Positions 7,888 to 15,588 of a stretch of 64,000 bases of DNA are shown in pieces. Positions within the stretch are counted from its first letter, which is position 1. Each line of letters opens with the position of its first letter. A program made the translations under genes and the position numbers. Under the pieces are notes generated by a model. That model made no database searches. It saw only the letters and a program-made list of their open reading frames with translations, and was not told where the DNA came from. Origin of the DNA: Acuticoccus sp051016205 (lineage in GTDB: Bacteria > Pseudomonadota > Alphaproteobacteria > Rhizobiales > Amorphaceae); the NCBI GenBank assembly GCA_051016205.1, contig CP136534.1, positions 4,588,001-4,652,000 on the forward strand. The letters are read 5' to 3'.

Positions 7888-8367
7888 TCAGTCGCGCCCC
7901 CGCTCCAATGTGTGTACGCTAGTTTCCGCAAAGGCCGCGTCCAGCTCCTCAAACAACATTGCCGCGCTGCTGTCCTTGGGCTCGGCCGCCTGCCTGTTGC
8001 GCTTCACACGCTCGTGGAGGGCGATGAGGTCGGTTCTGTCGAACACCGACAGCCAGGTGGTGGCGTCTCGCTCATACCACTGTGGGTGGGCTAGGAGGAG
8101 GCTGGAGACGGCCTTGATGACAGGTGCGGTCAGTGCACGGGCGTTCCGCTCACATGACGGTTCCACGATGCAGGAGAGCACGGCGCGCATGTGGCCGGCA
8201 CCGTGGTCGGCGAACAGCTTCTTGAGGGTCTGACCAGCCTGGGTCTCATAGGCCTTCCGCCCCTTGTGAACTGGCACGATCCTCACACCGTACTCTGCCA
8301 GGACGCTTTTGAGGGTTACACGTTGGCGGGGGCGGTCGGCAGGCTGGTCAGCGGTGGCAATGCTCAT
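7888..8367 (-). CDS. Phage/island hypothetical protein (159 aa); a truncated copy lies at 21.8 kb
   Basis: The protein starts MSIATADQPADRPRQRVTLK and is soluble and mostly helical, with a central block (LKKLFADHGAGHMRAVLSCI, then HPQWYERDATTWLSVFD) and a basic helix IALHERVKRNRQAAEPKD. Proteins of this type are frequent in Rhizobiales prophages, usually near replication or regulatory genes, but I know of no assigned function. It stands alone, convergent with the metal transporter operon. A nearly identical C-terminal segment at 21795-21928 shows that the gene was present at least twice in this neighbourhood. Confidence 0.6.
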   Translation of the reverse strand: MSIATADQPADRPRQRVTLKSVLAEYGVRIVPVHKGRKAYETQAGQTLKKLFADHGAGHMRAVLSCIVEPSCERNARALTAPVIKAVSSLLLAHPQWYERDATTWLSVFDRTDLIALHERVKRNRQAAEPKDSSAAMLFEELDAAFAETSVHTLERGRD

Positions 8368-8456
8368 GGCGTCTGCTCCGGTGCGTTTGCCATGATGTAG
8401 CGGAAAGGGCGGTGGATTTCACCGTGACCGTTTTGGGTCAAGGGCGAACCGAGGTC

Positions 8457-9022
8457 CGTTCCAAATCGGAACGCTGCTTCGGCCACCGACCTCGCCCTCA
8501 CCCGCAAACAGATCCACGATGCCCACCAGGTCCGCGATGCGAAGGCTGCATTCTCCGGAACGGAAAAAGCTGAGGGAGGATGCCCCCCATCTTAGCAATC
8601 CGCACTTAGCTACTGATATCGCAGCCGGAATCCTTTTCCCCGATTCTGGGGAAAATCCCATCGGCCATCAAAGGCACCGCTATCGTAGTCGGACCTTCAA
8701 ACTTTCAAACTGGAAGTTTGCTCTCAGCGACTTCGGGCTGACGCTGTTGTCGTAGGCGGCCATAGATGGATAGTGTTTACATCCATCTGCCTGGAGCTGA
8801 GGTGCTGGGCGGGCAAAGCTGGATGGCAACCCCATGCACCTTCCAGGAGCCCGCCAGAAGCCTCACAGCCCCCCTGCATGAGGTTTTCGTCAAAATTGGC
8901 GAAAATCCTTCAGGCAGCATCGAGCCGGCGCCTGCTTAGCTCTTGATATCAATGCCAGATTCTTTTTCGCTAATATTGGCGAGAAATTCGCCGGCAGCCT
9001 GAATGAACCAAATTGGGTTCAT
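8457..9022. repeat. Cluster of AT-centred palindromes, group 1
   Basis: This gene-free stretch (8368-9054) holds at least six inverted repeats with unrelated stems and short AT-rich centres: CGTTCC/GGAACG at 8457-8473; TTTTCCCC/GGGGAAAA at 8634-8655; CAAACTT/AAGTTTG at 8698-8720; a near-perfect palindrome at about 8882-8907 centred on AAAATT; a TTTCGCTAATATTGGCGA-type one near 8956-8976; ATGAACC/GGTTCAT at 9003-9022. Each could form a hairpin in either strand. I see no convincing gene here. The same design returns at 9684-9798, 10450-10927 and 12338-12414. Confidence 0.6.
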
Positions 9023-9054
9023 CTCCCTCTAGGGAATGACCGTCCGCACTCTGG

Positions 9055-9628
9055 ACAGTCAGCATCGCTCCACGCAGCGCAAGATCCCGCACGGTCGGGA
9101 AGACGATGCGCGGCTCACTGGAGACATCATCGAGTTGGCCCGACAGTACGGGCGATATGGCTATCGCCGGATCGCCGAGTTGTTGCGCAGGGCCGGATGG
9201 TTGGTGAATGACAAGCGGGTCGAGCGGATCTGGCGACGCGAAGGGCTGAAAGTGCCAGCCCGGCAGCCCAAGCGGGGCCGGCTGTGGCTGAATGATGGGT
9301 CGTGCGTGCGGCTGCGGGCAGAGCGGCCGAACCACGTGTGGTCGTACGATTTCATGGAGGATCGCACCCATGACGGGCGCAAGTATCGCATGTTGAACGT
9401 GGTTGACGAGTTCACCCACGAGTGCCTCGCGATCCGGGTGGAACGGCGCTTGAAAAGTACCGACGTGATCGACGTCCTTTCGGACCTGTTCATCCTGCGC
9501 GGCGTGCCGAGCCATACCCGCCTGGCCGGCTCCGCTCGTAGGAGCGGCTCCGCCCACCAGGCTACCGCTGGTGAAAAGACCGACCCTCCACTAACATTGC
9601 AACTGGACCACCTCGCGGGGGCCGCTCA
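9055..9628 (+). mobile_element. IS3-family (IS407-like) fragment with internal deletion
   Basis: From about 9060 the sequence matches the orfB of the complete IS3 element at 13919-15204 (QHRSTQRKIPHGRED onward, including the first catalytic Asp in SYDFMED). After GVPSH at about 9515 it jumps to the right end of the element and then ends with the same terminal sequence, GGACCACCTCGCGGGGGCC, finishing TCA at 9628. orfA, the left end and the second and third catalytic residues are missing, so it cannot transpose. It lies inside the palindrome-bearing stretch and separates group 1 from the next palindromes. Confidence 0.85.
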
Positions 9629-9683
9629 CCGAAGGTGCGGAAAGGGTGTTCACAGTATGAGCCCCCTTTGAAAACCCTCAGGA

Positions 9684-9798
9684 TTTGACCTCCCCAATTT
9701 CGGGTAGCTCAAAATGGCCAAGGCGGAGCCGGCCGCACGCTTCGCCACCGCGCTGAAGTTGCAAGGGGTTTGACCTCGCCGAATTTGGCGAGCTCAAA
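9684..9798. repeat. Two palindromes with the same outer arms and different inner stems
   Basis: At 9684-9713 and 9769-9798 two hairpins share the outer arms TTTGACCT and AGCTCAAA and an AATTT centre, but the inner stem is CCC/GGG in one and CGCC/GGCG in the other. The pairing is kept although the bases changed. They flank a GC-rich stretch with no gene. A further stem, GCCGAC/GTCGGC, follows near 9803-9823. Confidence 0.65.
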
Positions 9799-9908
9799 TC
9801 AGCCGACGGTCCCTCGGTCGGCGGAAGGGCACGCATAATGTGGGTCCCTTGTGAACGAGGCGGCTTCGGGAGTTAGTGCTTAGACACCACTACGCAAAGG
9901 AGGTGCCT

Positions 9909-10331
9909 ATGGCCGTTGTCATCCACCACAACCCAGATTGCGGAACCTCGAGAAACACCCTTCTCATCATTCGCGCCGCGGAAGTGGAGCCGACGGTGAT
10001 CAACTACCAAGAGACAGGCTGGACGAAACCCCAACTGATCGGCCTGTTCGCCGCCGCGAGCCTTACTCCAAGGGACGCGCTGCGGATTTCAAAGACTCCC
10101 GCCAAAGAACTAGGCCTCACAGGTGATGATGTGGCCGACGCTGCTCTGTTGGAGGCGATGGTCGCGCACCCCATCCTCGTCAACAGGCCTATCGTGTGCT
10201 CTCCGAGGGGCGTGCGATTGTGCCGACCCAGCGAGGTTGTGCTCGATCTCCTGGACAGGCTTCCGGATGGGCCCTTCCGAAAGGAAGATGGGGAGTTGAT
10301 CATCGACGCAAATGGACAGCGTGTCTCATGA
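9909..10331 (+). CDS. arsC: Arsenate reductase, glutaredoxin-linked ArsC type
   Basis: The 140-residue protein opens MAVVIHHNPDCGTSRNTLLI; the Cys in PDCGTSR is the catalytic residue that attacks arsenate in the R773 ArsC family, and KELGL and HPILVNRPIV are further family blocks. The enzyme reduces arsenate to arsenite in the cytoplasm with glutathione and glutaredoxin. Length matches the family. I chose ATG 9909 because AAAGGAGG stands five bases upstream; ATG 9876 has no such site. No arsenite pump or ArsR regulator is nearby, so it is an orphan, enclosed between IS debris and palindromes. A good terminator follows at 10348-10380. Confidence 0.93.
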   Translation: MAVVIHHNPDCGTSRNTLLIIRAAEVEPTVINYQETGWTKPQLIGLFAAASLTPRDALRISKTPAKELGLTGDDVADAALLEAMVAHPILVNRPIVCSPRGVRLCRPSEVVLDLLDRLPDGPFRKEDGELIIDANGQRVS

Positions 10332-10347
10332 CGGTGCCGCCCAATCC

Positions 10348-10380
10348 AAACCCGGCGCTTCGCCGGGTTTAAGGGTTTTT
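10348..10380 (+). terminator. Rho-independent terminator of arsC
   Basis: AAACCCGGCG, loop CTT, CGCCGGGTTT forms a perfect 10-bp stem at 10348-10370, followed by AAGGGTTTTT. It starts 17 bases after the arsC stop. Confidence 0.85.
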
Positions 10381-10449
10381 GTGGATTCGGCCATGGAGCG
10401 GCCGCCGGCCATTCCGATGGCAGCGCAGGGCCGGTCCAACAGATCAGCG

Positions 10450-10927
10450 GTCCGAATTCGGGCACCTCATTGGCCACTGGTGATAGCCCCCTCGGACCAA
10501 GGGTACGAATTTCGTGCCGCTGGTTTCCGACAGTTAAATGGCGGTGGGGGAACCTATGCGTCCGGAATTCGGACGGCTGGTGCAGAGGCCAAGACGTGGC
10601 GGTCTTGTCGAGGATGGTGATAACCCCCTAAGACTTCGCTGCAAATTCTGGTCCGCCGAATTTCGGCGGACCAAATCACAAGGGAACGTCCGACCTGACA
10701 TCCGACGAATTTCGTCGGGAGTGGCCGGGTGGCGCCTACTGGCTGACATATGGTTCCGAATTCAGGAACCATTTTTCTTTGGTTAGCCCTTGAGCGACTT
10801 GGTCCGGATTCCGGACCGAGTGGAAAGTGTGACATCGCCTGCAACGCCGCAGCCATCATCTCGCAATCTTCGTCCGACGAAATTCGTCGAACCACAATCA
10901 CCCGGGCTGACATCGTCCTGATATCAG
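10450..10927. repeat. Array of nine AATT-centred palindromes spaced about 50 bp
   Basis: Centres are ATT, AATT or a close relative; stems differ but pair: CCGAATTCGG at 10452; GGTACGA/TCGTGCC at 10502-10518; CGTCCG/CGGACG at 10559-10575; TGGTCCGCCGA/TCGGCGGACCA at 10649-10673; CCGACGA/TCGTCGG at 10702-10718; ATGGTTCC/GGAACCAT at 10750-10772; GGTCCGG/CCGGACC at 10801-10817; CGACGAA/TTCGTCG at 10875-10889; CTGATATCAG at 10918-10927. Spacing is mostly 43-57 bp. The heptamer CTGACAT precedes several of them. No gene is convincing between 10381 and 11077. Not CRISPR (repeats are not identical) and not recognisable integron attC sites. Confidence 0.7.
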
Positions 10928-11077
10928 TGGACATTGCCCGGTGGCCACATCTGAGCTCTGATGGCCAACGAAAGCGACGAGTTTAGAGAAGACGTGATTG
11001 CTTACATCGAGATGCGAAAAAGCCGAAAGCGCTTGAAGTGTTTAGCGTGCGCGCAGAGAGCGACGTTGGGGGTAGTG

Positions 11078-11584
11078 CTAAGGAAGTAAGTAGTTCAAGG
11101 GGTGCGGGAAAGGTTGCGGTGTGGCATCTAGCACTTGAACGCGCCATGAAAGCAACGCGGGCTGTGTGGCGCTACCCGCATAGATTGGCGCTGGCACAGA
11201 AACGCAGAAGCGCTGGGATGAATCCCACTTTACAGGGTCAAGTATTAGTCTGTATGGGTCCGACCTTTCGGTTGTTTGCGTGATTAAGGAGCGCCCTGAT
11301 AGGTCATACTCAATAGAAAACGTGGTGAAATTCGATTTATTTGTTATTGTTAGTAGTATAGGATGCTCGAGAGCGCATGCGGCTGTGTTATAATATGCGC
11401 TGATAGAAATCTTATCAGGTACACTGGATTTCTGATACCAAACATAAGCGTAAATTCCACCAACAACAATTAGTACCGGTGAAATCACTACCAGTAGCAA
11501 TGGAAGCGCAGCGACTATCAGAACAATGATAGGAAAAAAGATTATCCCAGCAATTACCAAACCAGCGACCATCCACCACTCCAT
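11078..11584 (-). CDS. Membrane-anchored hypothetical protein, AT-rich (168 aa)
   Basis: From ATG 11584 the protein begins MEWWMVAGLVIAGIIFFPII and has two adjacent hydrophobic segments (about residues 5-45), then a soluble beta-rich domain with two cysteines (AACALEHPILLTITNKSN and SSQRFCVSVPAP). It is probably an inner-membrane protein with an exported domain. GAGAA lies a few bases upstream of the ATG; the frame extending to 11965 runs antisense through an IS5 fragment and is rejected. Base composition is clearly more AT-rich than the surroundings, a sign of transfer. I do not recognise the family. Confidence 0.55.
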   Translation of the reverse strand: MEWWMVAGLVIAGIIFFPIIVLIVAALPLLLVVISPVLIVVGGIYAYVWYQKSSVPDKISISAYYNTAACALEHPILLTITNKSNFTTFSIEYDLSGRSLITQTTERSDPYRLILDPVKWDSSQRFCVSVPAPIYAGSATQPALLSWRVQVLDATPQPFPHPLNYLLP

Positions 11585-11701
11585 AGCATTCTCCCTTATT
11601 TGAACCGGCATTTCCCATTTAGAGACCGTTCGGGAATAAAGGGTTGAGCGAAAGGGGCGGCAGTGATTCACCGTTTGTTGTCGGACAATCTGAGACTCAC
11701 G

Positions 11702-12035
11702 ATGGCCTGGACCCCTTTCACTTGCGCCGATCATGACAGGCGCGGGTTGCGTTACACAAGTGACATGGCGGAAGCGGAGTTCGCGTTGATCGCGCCACGG
11801 CTGCCGGACCAACCGCGGCGGGGCCGCAAGCGGCGCACGGATTTGCGCGCGGTCGTCAACGCGATCTTCTACGCGCTGCAGAACGGTTGCGCCTGGGCGA
11901 ACCTTCCCAAGGACTTCCCGCCACCGAGCACGGTCAACGGCTGTTTCCGCCGGTTCGACGAACAAGAGATCTGGGCAAAACTCCAGGATGCGCTCTATGT
12001 CGCCAGCCGCGAATTGGAAAGCCGCGAGAAGATCG
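11702..12035 (+). mobile_element. IS5-family transposase, N-terminal fragment
   Basis: The frame from ATG 11702 reads MAWTPFTCADHDRRGLRYTS, then DMAEAEFALIAPRLPDQ and NLPKDFPPPSTVNGCFRRF, the typical N-terminal (DUF4096) domain of IS5/IS1031-type transposases. Homology stops near ASRELESRE at about 12030, before the catalytic domain, where an IS1380 fragment in the opposite orientation begins. The element is dead. Confidence 0.8.
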
Positions 12036-12264
12036 ACTGGCGAAGGAGCCCGGCGAGATGGTGACGACCGTTCCGGCCGGTGCGCGGATCGGCGATGAGA
12101 TCAGCCGCAATGTCGGTCAGGCAGAGTGCGTCGTCGAGTTCGCGATGCAGGAGCAGGCCGCCATCCGAACTGATCGACGACCCTTGAAATGCCAGCTCGA
12201 CGGAACGGTCGAACTGGAGCCGCAGAGGGTCGGATTCCGCTTCACCCGTCGCGTTCGTTGTCAA
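12036..12264 (-). mobile_element. IS1380-family transposase, N-terminal fragment
   Basis: On the minus strand the residues LRLQFDRSVELAFQGSSIS, SDGGLLLHRELDDALCLTD and RNGRHHLAGLLRQS match the start of IS1380 transposases. Homology ends at the junction with the IS5 fragment near 12035; the catalytic part is lost. The start appears to be a TTG at 12264. Confidence 0.75.
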
Positions 12265-12337
12265 AGACCTGCTCCCGAAGCCCCAACCTGTTGAATCCGC
12301 TACAAATCAGTGATTCGGGATGCCCTCGGGGCGCCAA

Positions 12338-12414
12338 TGATCTGGGAAATCCGGGATCAGACGATGTGCCCCGTCCACCCGACTTGCAAGCCGAGGTCTC
12401 GCCGGATTTCGGCG
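12338..12414. repeat. Two more AT-centred palindromes
   Basis: TGATC/GATCA with an inner GG/CC pair around AAAT at 12338-12359, and CGCCG/CGGCG around GATTT at 12400-12414, repeat the design of the arrays at 8.4-10.9 kb. They stand just left of the IS630 insertion point. Confidence 0.5.
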
Positions 12415-12421
12415 GAACCTA

Positions 12422-13571
12422 GTGGATAATTCGGATCGAAAGAGTCCCGGTCCAGGATTCCCCTGAGACGAGTTTGGTGCGAGTCTGTGGCATGCGCACC
12501 GGGATCACATTCACGCTGTCGGCCAGCGACGCCAAACGGCTCAAGGCCATCATCGCCGATCCGAAGAGCCCTCAGAAGCATGTCTGGCGAGCCCGAATCG
12601 TGCTCCTCAGCGGCGACGGCGTTGGTACCAATGCCATTATGGCCGAGACGCAGAAGTCCAAAACCTGTGTCTGGCGCTGGCAGGAGCGGTTCATGCACGA
12701 GGGAGTCGAGGGGCTCCTCCATGACAAGTCCCGCCCGCCGGGCATCGCACGGACCGCTGAGGATAAGGTGGCCGAGATCGTTCGCCTGACGCACGAGGCG
12801 CCGCCACACGAGGCCACCCACTGGACGCTGAGGGCGATGGCGAAGATCACCGGCGTGGCGCCCTCCACGGTGCAGGGTATCTGGAAAGCACATGGTCTGG
12901 CCCCGCATCGCTGGCGCGCCTTCAAGCTCTCCAACGATCCTGCCTTCGCGCAGAAGCTGACCGACATCGTCGGGCTCTATGTCGATCCGCCGGCGCACGC
13001 CGTTGTGCTCTCGGTCGACGAGAAGAGCCAGATCCAATCTCTCGACCGGACCCAGCCGGGGCTTCCCATGAAAAAGGGCCGCGCCGGCACCATGACGCAC
13101 GACTACAAGCGTCACGGCACCACCACGCTGTTCGCGGCGCTCAACGTCCTCGATGGCACGGTGACGGGGATGAACATGCAGCGCCATCGCCATCAGGAGT
13201 TCATTCGCTTCCTGAACCGCCTCGAGCGCGAGATCCCGGCCGGCAAGGCCGTCCACGTGATCCTCGACAACTACGCCGCCCACAAGAAGGACAAGGTCCG
13301 CGAGTGGCTCGCGCGCCATCCCCGCTGGACGTTCCACTTCACGCCGACATCATCCTCGTGGCTGAACGCCGTGGAAGGCTTCTTCGCCAAACTCACCCGG
13401 CAACGTCTCGAGCACGGCGTCTTCCACTCGGTCTGCGACCTTCAAGCGGCCATCAACCGCTTCGTTGCCGAGCACAACCAGGGCCATGCGAAGCCGTTCG
13501 TCTGGCGTGCCGATCCCGACGCCATTATCGCCGCTCGAACCCGAGGGTTCCAAACGTTGGAATCAATCCAC
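12422..13571 (+). mobile_element. Complete IS630-family element
   Basis: Terminal repeats start GTGGATAATTC on the left and, read inwards from the right, GTGGATTGATTC. The element is flanked by TA on both sides (12420-12421 and 13572-13573), the normal IS630 target duplication. The TAG stop of the transposase is made from the flanking TA plus the next G. It appears intact and potentially mobile. Confidence 0.85.
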
Positions 13572-13574
13572 TAG
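12492..13574 (+). CDS. IS630-family transposase (intact)
   Basis: The 360-residue protein has an N-terminal HTH domain (GDGVGTNAIMAETQKSKTCV) and a complete DDE domain: SVDEKSQIQ with the first Asp, VILDNYAAHKKDKV with the second, and SSSWLNAVEGFFAKL with the final Glu. It cuts and pastes the element into TA dinucleotides. I chose ATG 12492 because MRTGITFTLSASDAKRL matches the usual beginning; TTG 12474 is further upstream. Nothing is missing, in contrast to the other IS630 copies at 13.6, 23.4 and 60 kb in this window. Confidence 0.88.
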   Translation: MRTGITFTLSASDAKRLKAIIADPKSPQKHVWRARIVLLSGDGVGTNAIMAETQKSKTCVWRWQERFMHEGVEGLLHDKSRPPGIARTAEDKVAEIVRLTHEAPPHEATHWTLRAMAKITGVAPSTVQGIWKAHGLAPHRWRAFKLSNDPAFAQKLTDIVGLYVDPPAHAVVLSVDEKSQIQSLDRTQPGLPMKKGRAGTMTHDYKRHGTTTLFAALNVLDGTVTGMNMQRHRHQEFIRFLNRLEREIPAGKAVHVILDNYAAHKKDKVREWLARHPRWTFHFTPTSSSWLNAVEGFFAKLTRQRLEHGVFHSVCDLQAAINRFVAEHNQGHAKPFVWRADPDAIIAARTRGFQTLESIH

Positions 13575-13648
13575 AGCACTTTGGAGTTGCCAGGAATCGG
13601 GCAAATCAGGTTCCATGAGGGCTGTTTTGGTGAGTGCAGGCGGCTTCG

Positions 13649-13918
13649 ATGGTAGCGTTTTCGAATGATCTGCGGGTGCGTTTGGTGAGGGCGGTGGGGG
13701 CCGGCGCATCGAGGCGCGAGGTGGCGGCGCGGTTTGACGTGAGCCCATCGGCCGTCATCAAGCTGATGCAACGCGTTCGTACGACCGGCTCCGTCGAACC
13801 TGCCAAAGTCGGTGGCTACCGCAAGCCGATCCTGACCGGCTACGAGGCCGCAATTGCCGAGATGGTCGAGGCGAACAAGGGCATCACGCTTGCCGAACTC
13901 ACCGAGGCGATTGCCAAG
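13649..13918 (+). pseudogene. Second IS630-type transposase, 5' part only
   Basis: MVAFSNDLRVRLVRAVGAGA, ARFDVSPSAVIKLMQRV and ITLAELTEAIAK are the N-terminal HTH region of a different IS630 subgroup. The left terminal sequence GAGCACTTTGG begins at 13574, right after the TA shared with the neighbouring element. The gene stops at 13918, where an IS3 element begins. The C-terminal end of this kind of transposase and a matching terminal repeat (AAAGTGCTC, then TA) are found 9.4 kb away at 23341-23449. Confidence 0.8.
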
Positions 13919-13952
13919 TGAGCGGCCCCCGCGAGGTGGTCCAGTTGCAATG

Positions 13953-14792
13953 TTAGTGGAGGGTCGGTCTTTTCACCAGCGGTAGCCTGGTGGGCGGAGC
14001 CGCTCCTACGAGCGGAGCCGGCCTGGCGGGTGGCCGGAACACCGTCGTCTCTGGGGCCGGAGCCTGGTAGCCAAGAGCACTGTGCGGGCGGACACCATTG
14101 TAGTGGCGACGCCAGCTTTCGATCACGGTGCGGGCCTCGCGGAGCGTGTAGAAGATCTCACCGTCGAGGAGCTCGTCGCGCATTCGGGCGTTGAAGCTCT
14201 CGATGTAGCCGTTCTCCCACGGGCTCCCCGGCGCGATGTATGCGGTGCTGGCCCCCACCCCATGGATCCACCTCTGAACCGCCTTGGCGACGAATTCTGG
14301 GCCATTGTCGGAGCGGATATGGCTCGGCACGCCGCGCAGGATGAACAGGTCCGAAAGGACGTCGATCACGTCGGTACTTTTCAAGCGCCGTTCGACCCGG
14401 ATCGCGAGACACTCGTGGGTGAACTCGTCGACCACGTTCAGCATGCGGTACTTCCTTCCGTCATGGGTGCGATCCTCCATGAAATCGTACGACCACACGT
14501 GGTTCGGCCTCTCTGCGCGCAGCCGCTCGCACGACCCATCGTTCAGCCACAACCGACCGCGCTTGGGTTGCCGGGCCGGCACCTTCAGCCCTTCGCGTCG
14601 CCAGATCCGCTCCACCCGCTTGTCGTTCACCAGCCAACCAGCTCGACGCAGGAGCTCGGTGATCCGGCGATAACCGTAGCGCCCGTACTGCCGTGCGAGC
14701 TCGATGATGTCTTCGGTGAGCCGCGCCTCGTCTTCCCGACCGTGCGGGATCTTGCGCTGGGTGGAGCGATGCTGCCCGAGCACGCGGCACAC
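13953..14792 (-). CDS. IS3-family transposase orfB (catalytic subunit)
   Basis: The frame carries the full rve integrase core: SYDFMEDRTHDG with the first Asp, PSHIRSDNGPEF with the second, and SPWENGYIESFNARMRDELL with the Glu. In this family orfB is made as a fusion with orfA by programmed -1 frameshifting; the orfB frame remains open upstream of 14792 (LLSPSRRRACVEHVRQVLDL), overlapping the end of orfA, in agreement with that mechanism. It appears intact. Confidence 0.88.
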   Translation of the reverse strand: MCRVLGQHRSTQRKIPHGREDEARLTEDIIELARQYGRYGYRRITELLRRAGWLVNDKRVERIWRREGLKVPARQPKRGRLWLNDGSCERLRAERPNHVWSYDFMEDRTHDGRKYRMLNVVDEFTHECLAIRVERRLKSTDVIDVLSDLFILRGVPSHIRSDNGPEFVAKAVQRWIHGVGASTAYIAPGSPWENGYIESFNARMRDELLDGEIFYTLREARTVIESWRRHYNGVRPHSALGYQAPAPETTVFRPPARPAPLVGAAPPTRLPLVKRPTLH

Positions 14793-14857
14793 GCGCCGCT
14801 CGGGTAGATCCAGAACCTGGCGGACGTGCTCAACACACGCCCGCCGACGCGAAGGGC

Positions 14858-15136
14858 TCAGAAGTTTCCCTGTGCCGCTTCCTTCAAGATCAGCTTGTCG
14901 AGCGTGAGATCAGACACCGCCCGCCGCAGCCGCGCGTTCTCCTGTTCGAGATCCTTAATCCGGCGAACCTGATCGCTCTTCAGCCCGCCGTACTCCTTGC
15001 GCCACCGATAGTAGGTCACCTCCGTCACGCCGATCTGCCGGATCGCGTCAGCGACCGGTGTGCCCTGCGCCGTCAGCACATCCACCTGGCGTAACTTCGC
15101 AACGATCTCTTCAGCCTTGTGCCTCTTCCTCGGCAT
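14858..15136 (-). CDS. IS3-family transposase orfA
   Basis: From ATG 15136 the protein MPRKRHKAEEIVAKLRQVDV is the usual HTH_8-type start of orfA, followed by TEVTYYRWRKEYGGLK and the leucine-zipper-like stretch DLEQENARLRRAVSDLTLDK. It binds the element ends and is fused to orfB by frameshifting near its C-terminal KEAAQGNF. An upstream in-frame ATG at 15169 is less like the family. Confidence 0.85.
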   Translation of the reverse strand: MPRKRHKAEEIVAKLRQVDVLTAQGTPVADAIRQIGVTEVTYYRWRKEYGGLKSDQVRRIKDLEQENARLRRAVSDLTLDKLILKEAAQGNF

Positions 15137-15204
15137 CGTGGTCCTCCTCGTTCGGCTCCTCAAAGCCATACCTCAGGATGGACCACTTCACTGGGGGAGG
15201 CTCA

Positions 15205-15588
15205 ATCACCTTAAGCTTTACGATACTTAGGTCGTTTACCTGTGCATCTGTCACAACGCAACCGATTTGCGGATAGTTTGAGAGATACAATGCCTTGTTG
15301 TTTGCAGGATTCTGCCCCCTGCACTCGTTGCCGAATCCCTAAACCGGAGCGTCACGGCGCAGATTGCTAACGCCAAGGTGCCGAATTGCCCCACGGTGTG
15401 AGAAGGCGTTGACCTTCTCCCATTTATCCGGATGCCGGCCGCTTGATAGAAAAAGAAAAGAATGTGCGTCAGTCCGTAATTCATGTTGTGAGTTCTCACC
15501 GTATATAGCGGCGCTCAGCCTACTAAACTACAGTCTGTTTGCGATCGACGCCGCCCCGACTGACAGGGTGAACCTCGCTGCGCACGCT
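15205..15588. other. Gene-free stretch
   Basis: AT-richer sequence between the IS3 element and the amidase gene. I see only short frames without ribosome sites and no repeat or RNA that I can name. Confidence 0.4.

Larger units (their letters stand above)
13919..15204 (-). mobile_element. Complete IS3-family (IS407-like) element
   Basis: Ends read inwards: TGAGCCTCCCCCAGTGAAGT (from 15204) and TGAGCGGCCCCCGCGAGGTG (from 13919), both continuing into GGTCCA. Length is 1286 bp with orfA and orfB in the usual overlapping arrangement. No matching target duplication is visible (AAG on one side, ATC on the other), which suggests later rearrangement. A deleted copy lies at 9055-9628. Confidence 0.88.

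Noticed and set aside
8419..8661. Minus-strand frame containing VDLFAGEG, like motif I of cytosine methyltransferases
   Set aside because: Only a handful of residues match, there is no PC motif, no ribosome site, and it lies in the palindrome cluster.
10450..10927. Palindrome array as a CRISPR array
   Set aside because: The repeats are not identical in sequence, spacer lengths vary from about 20 to 65 bp, and no cas gene is present.
10450..10927. Palindrome array as integron attC sites
   Set aside because: No integrase, no conserved R-box type ends (GTTRRRY), and no cassette genes between the palindromes.
12357..13337. 326-codon minus-strand frame over the IS630 transposase
   Set aside because: Antisense shadow; the plus-strand protein has all DDE motifs.
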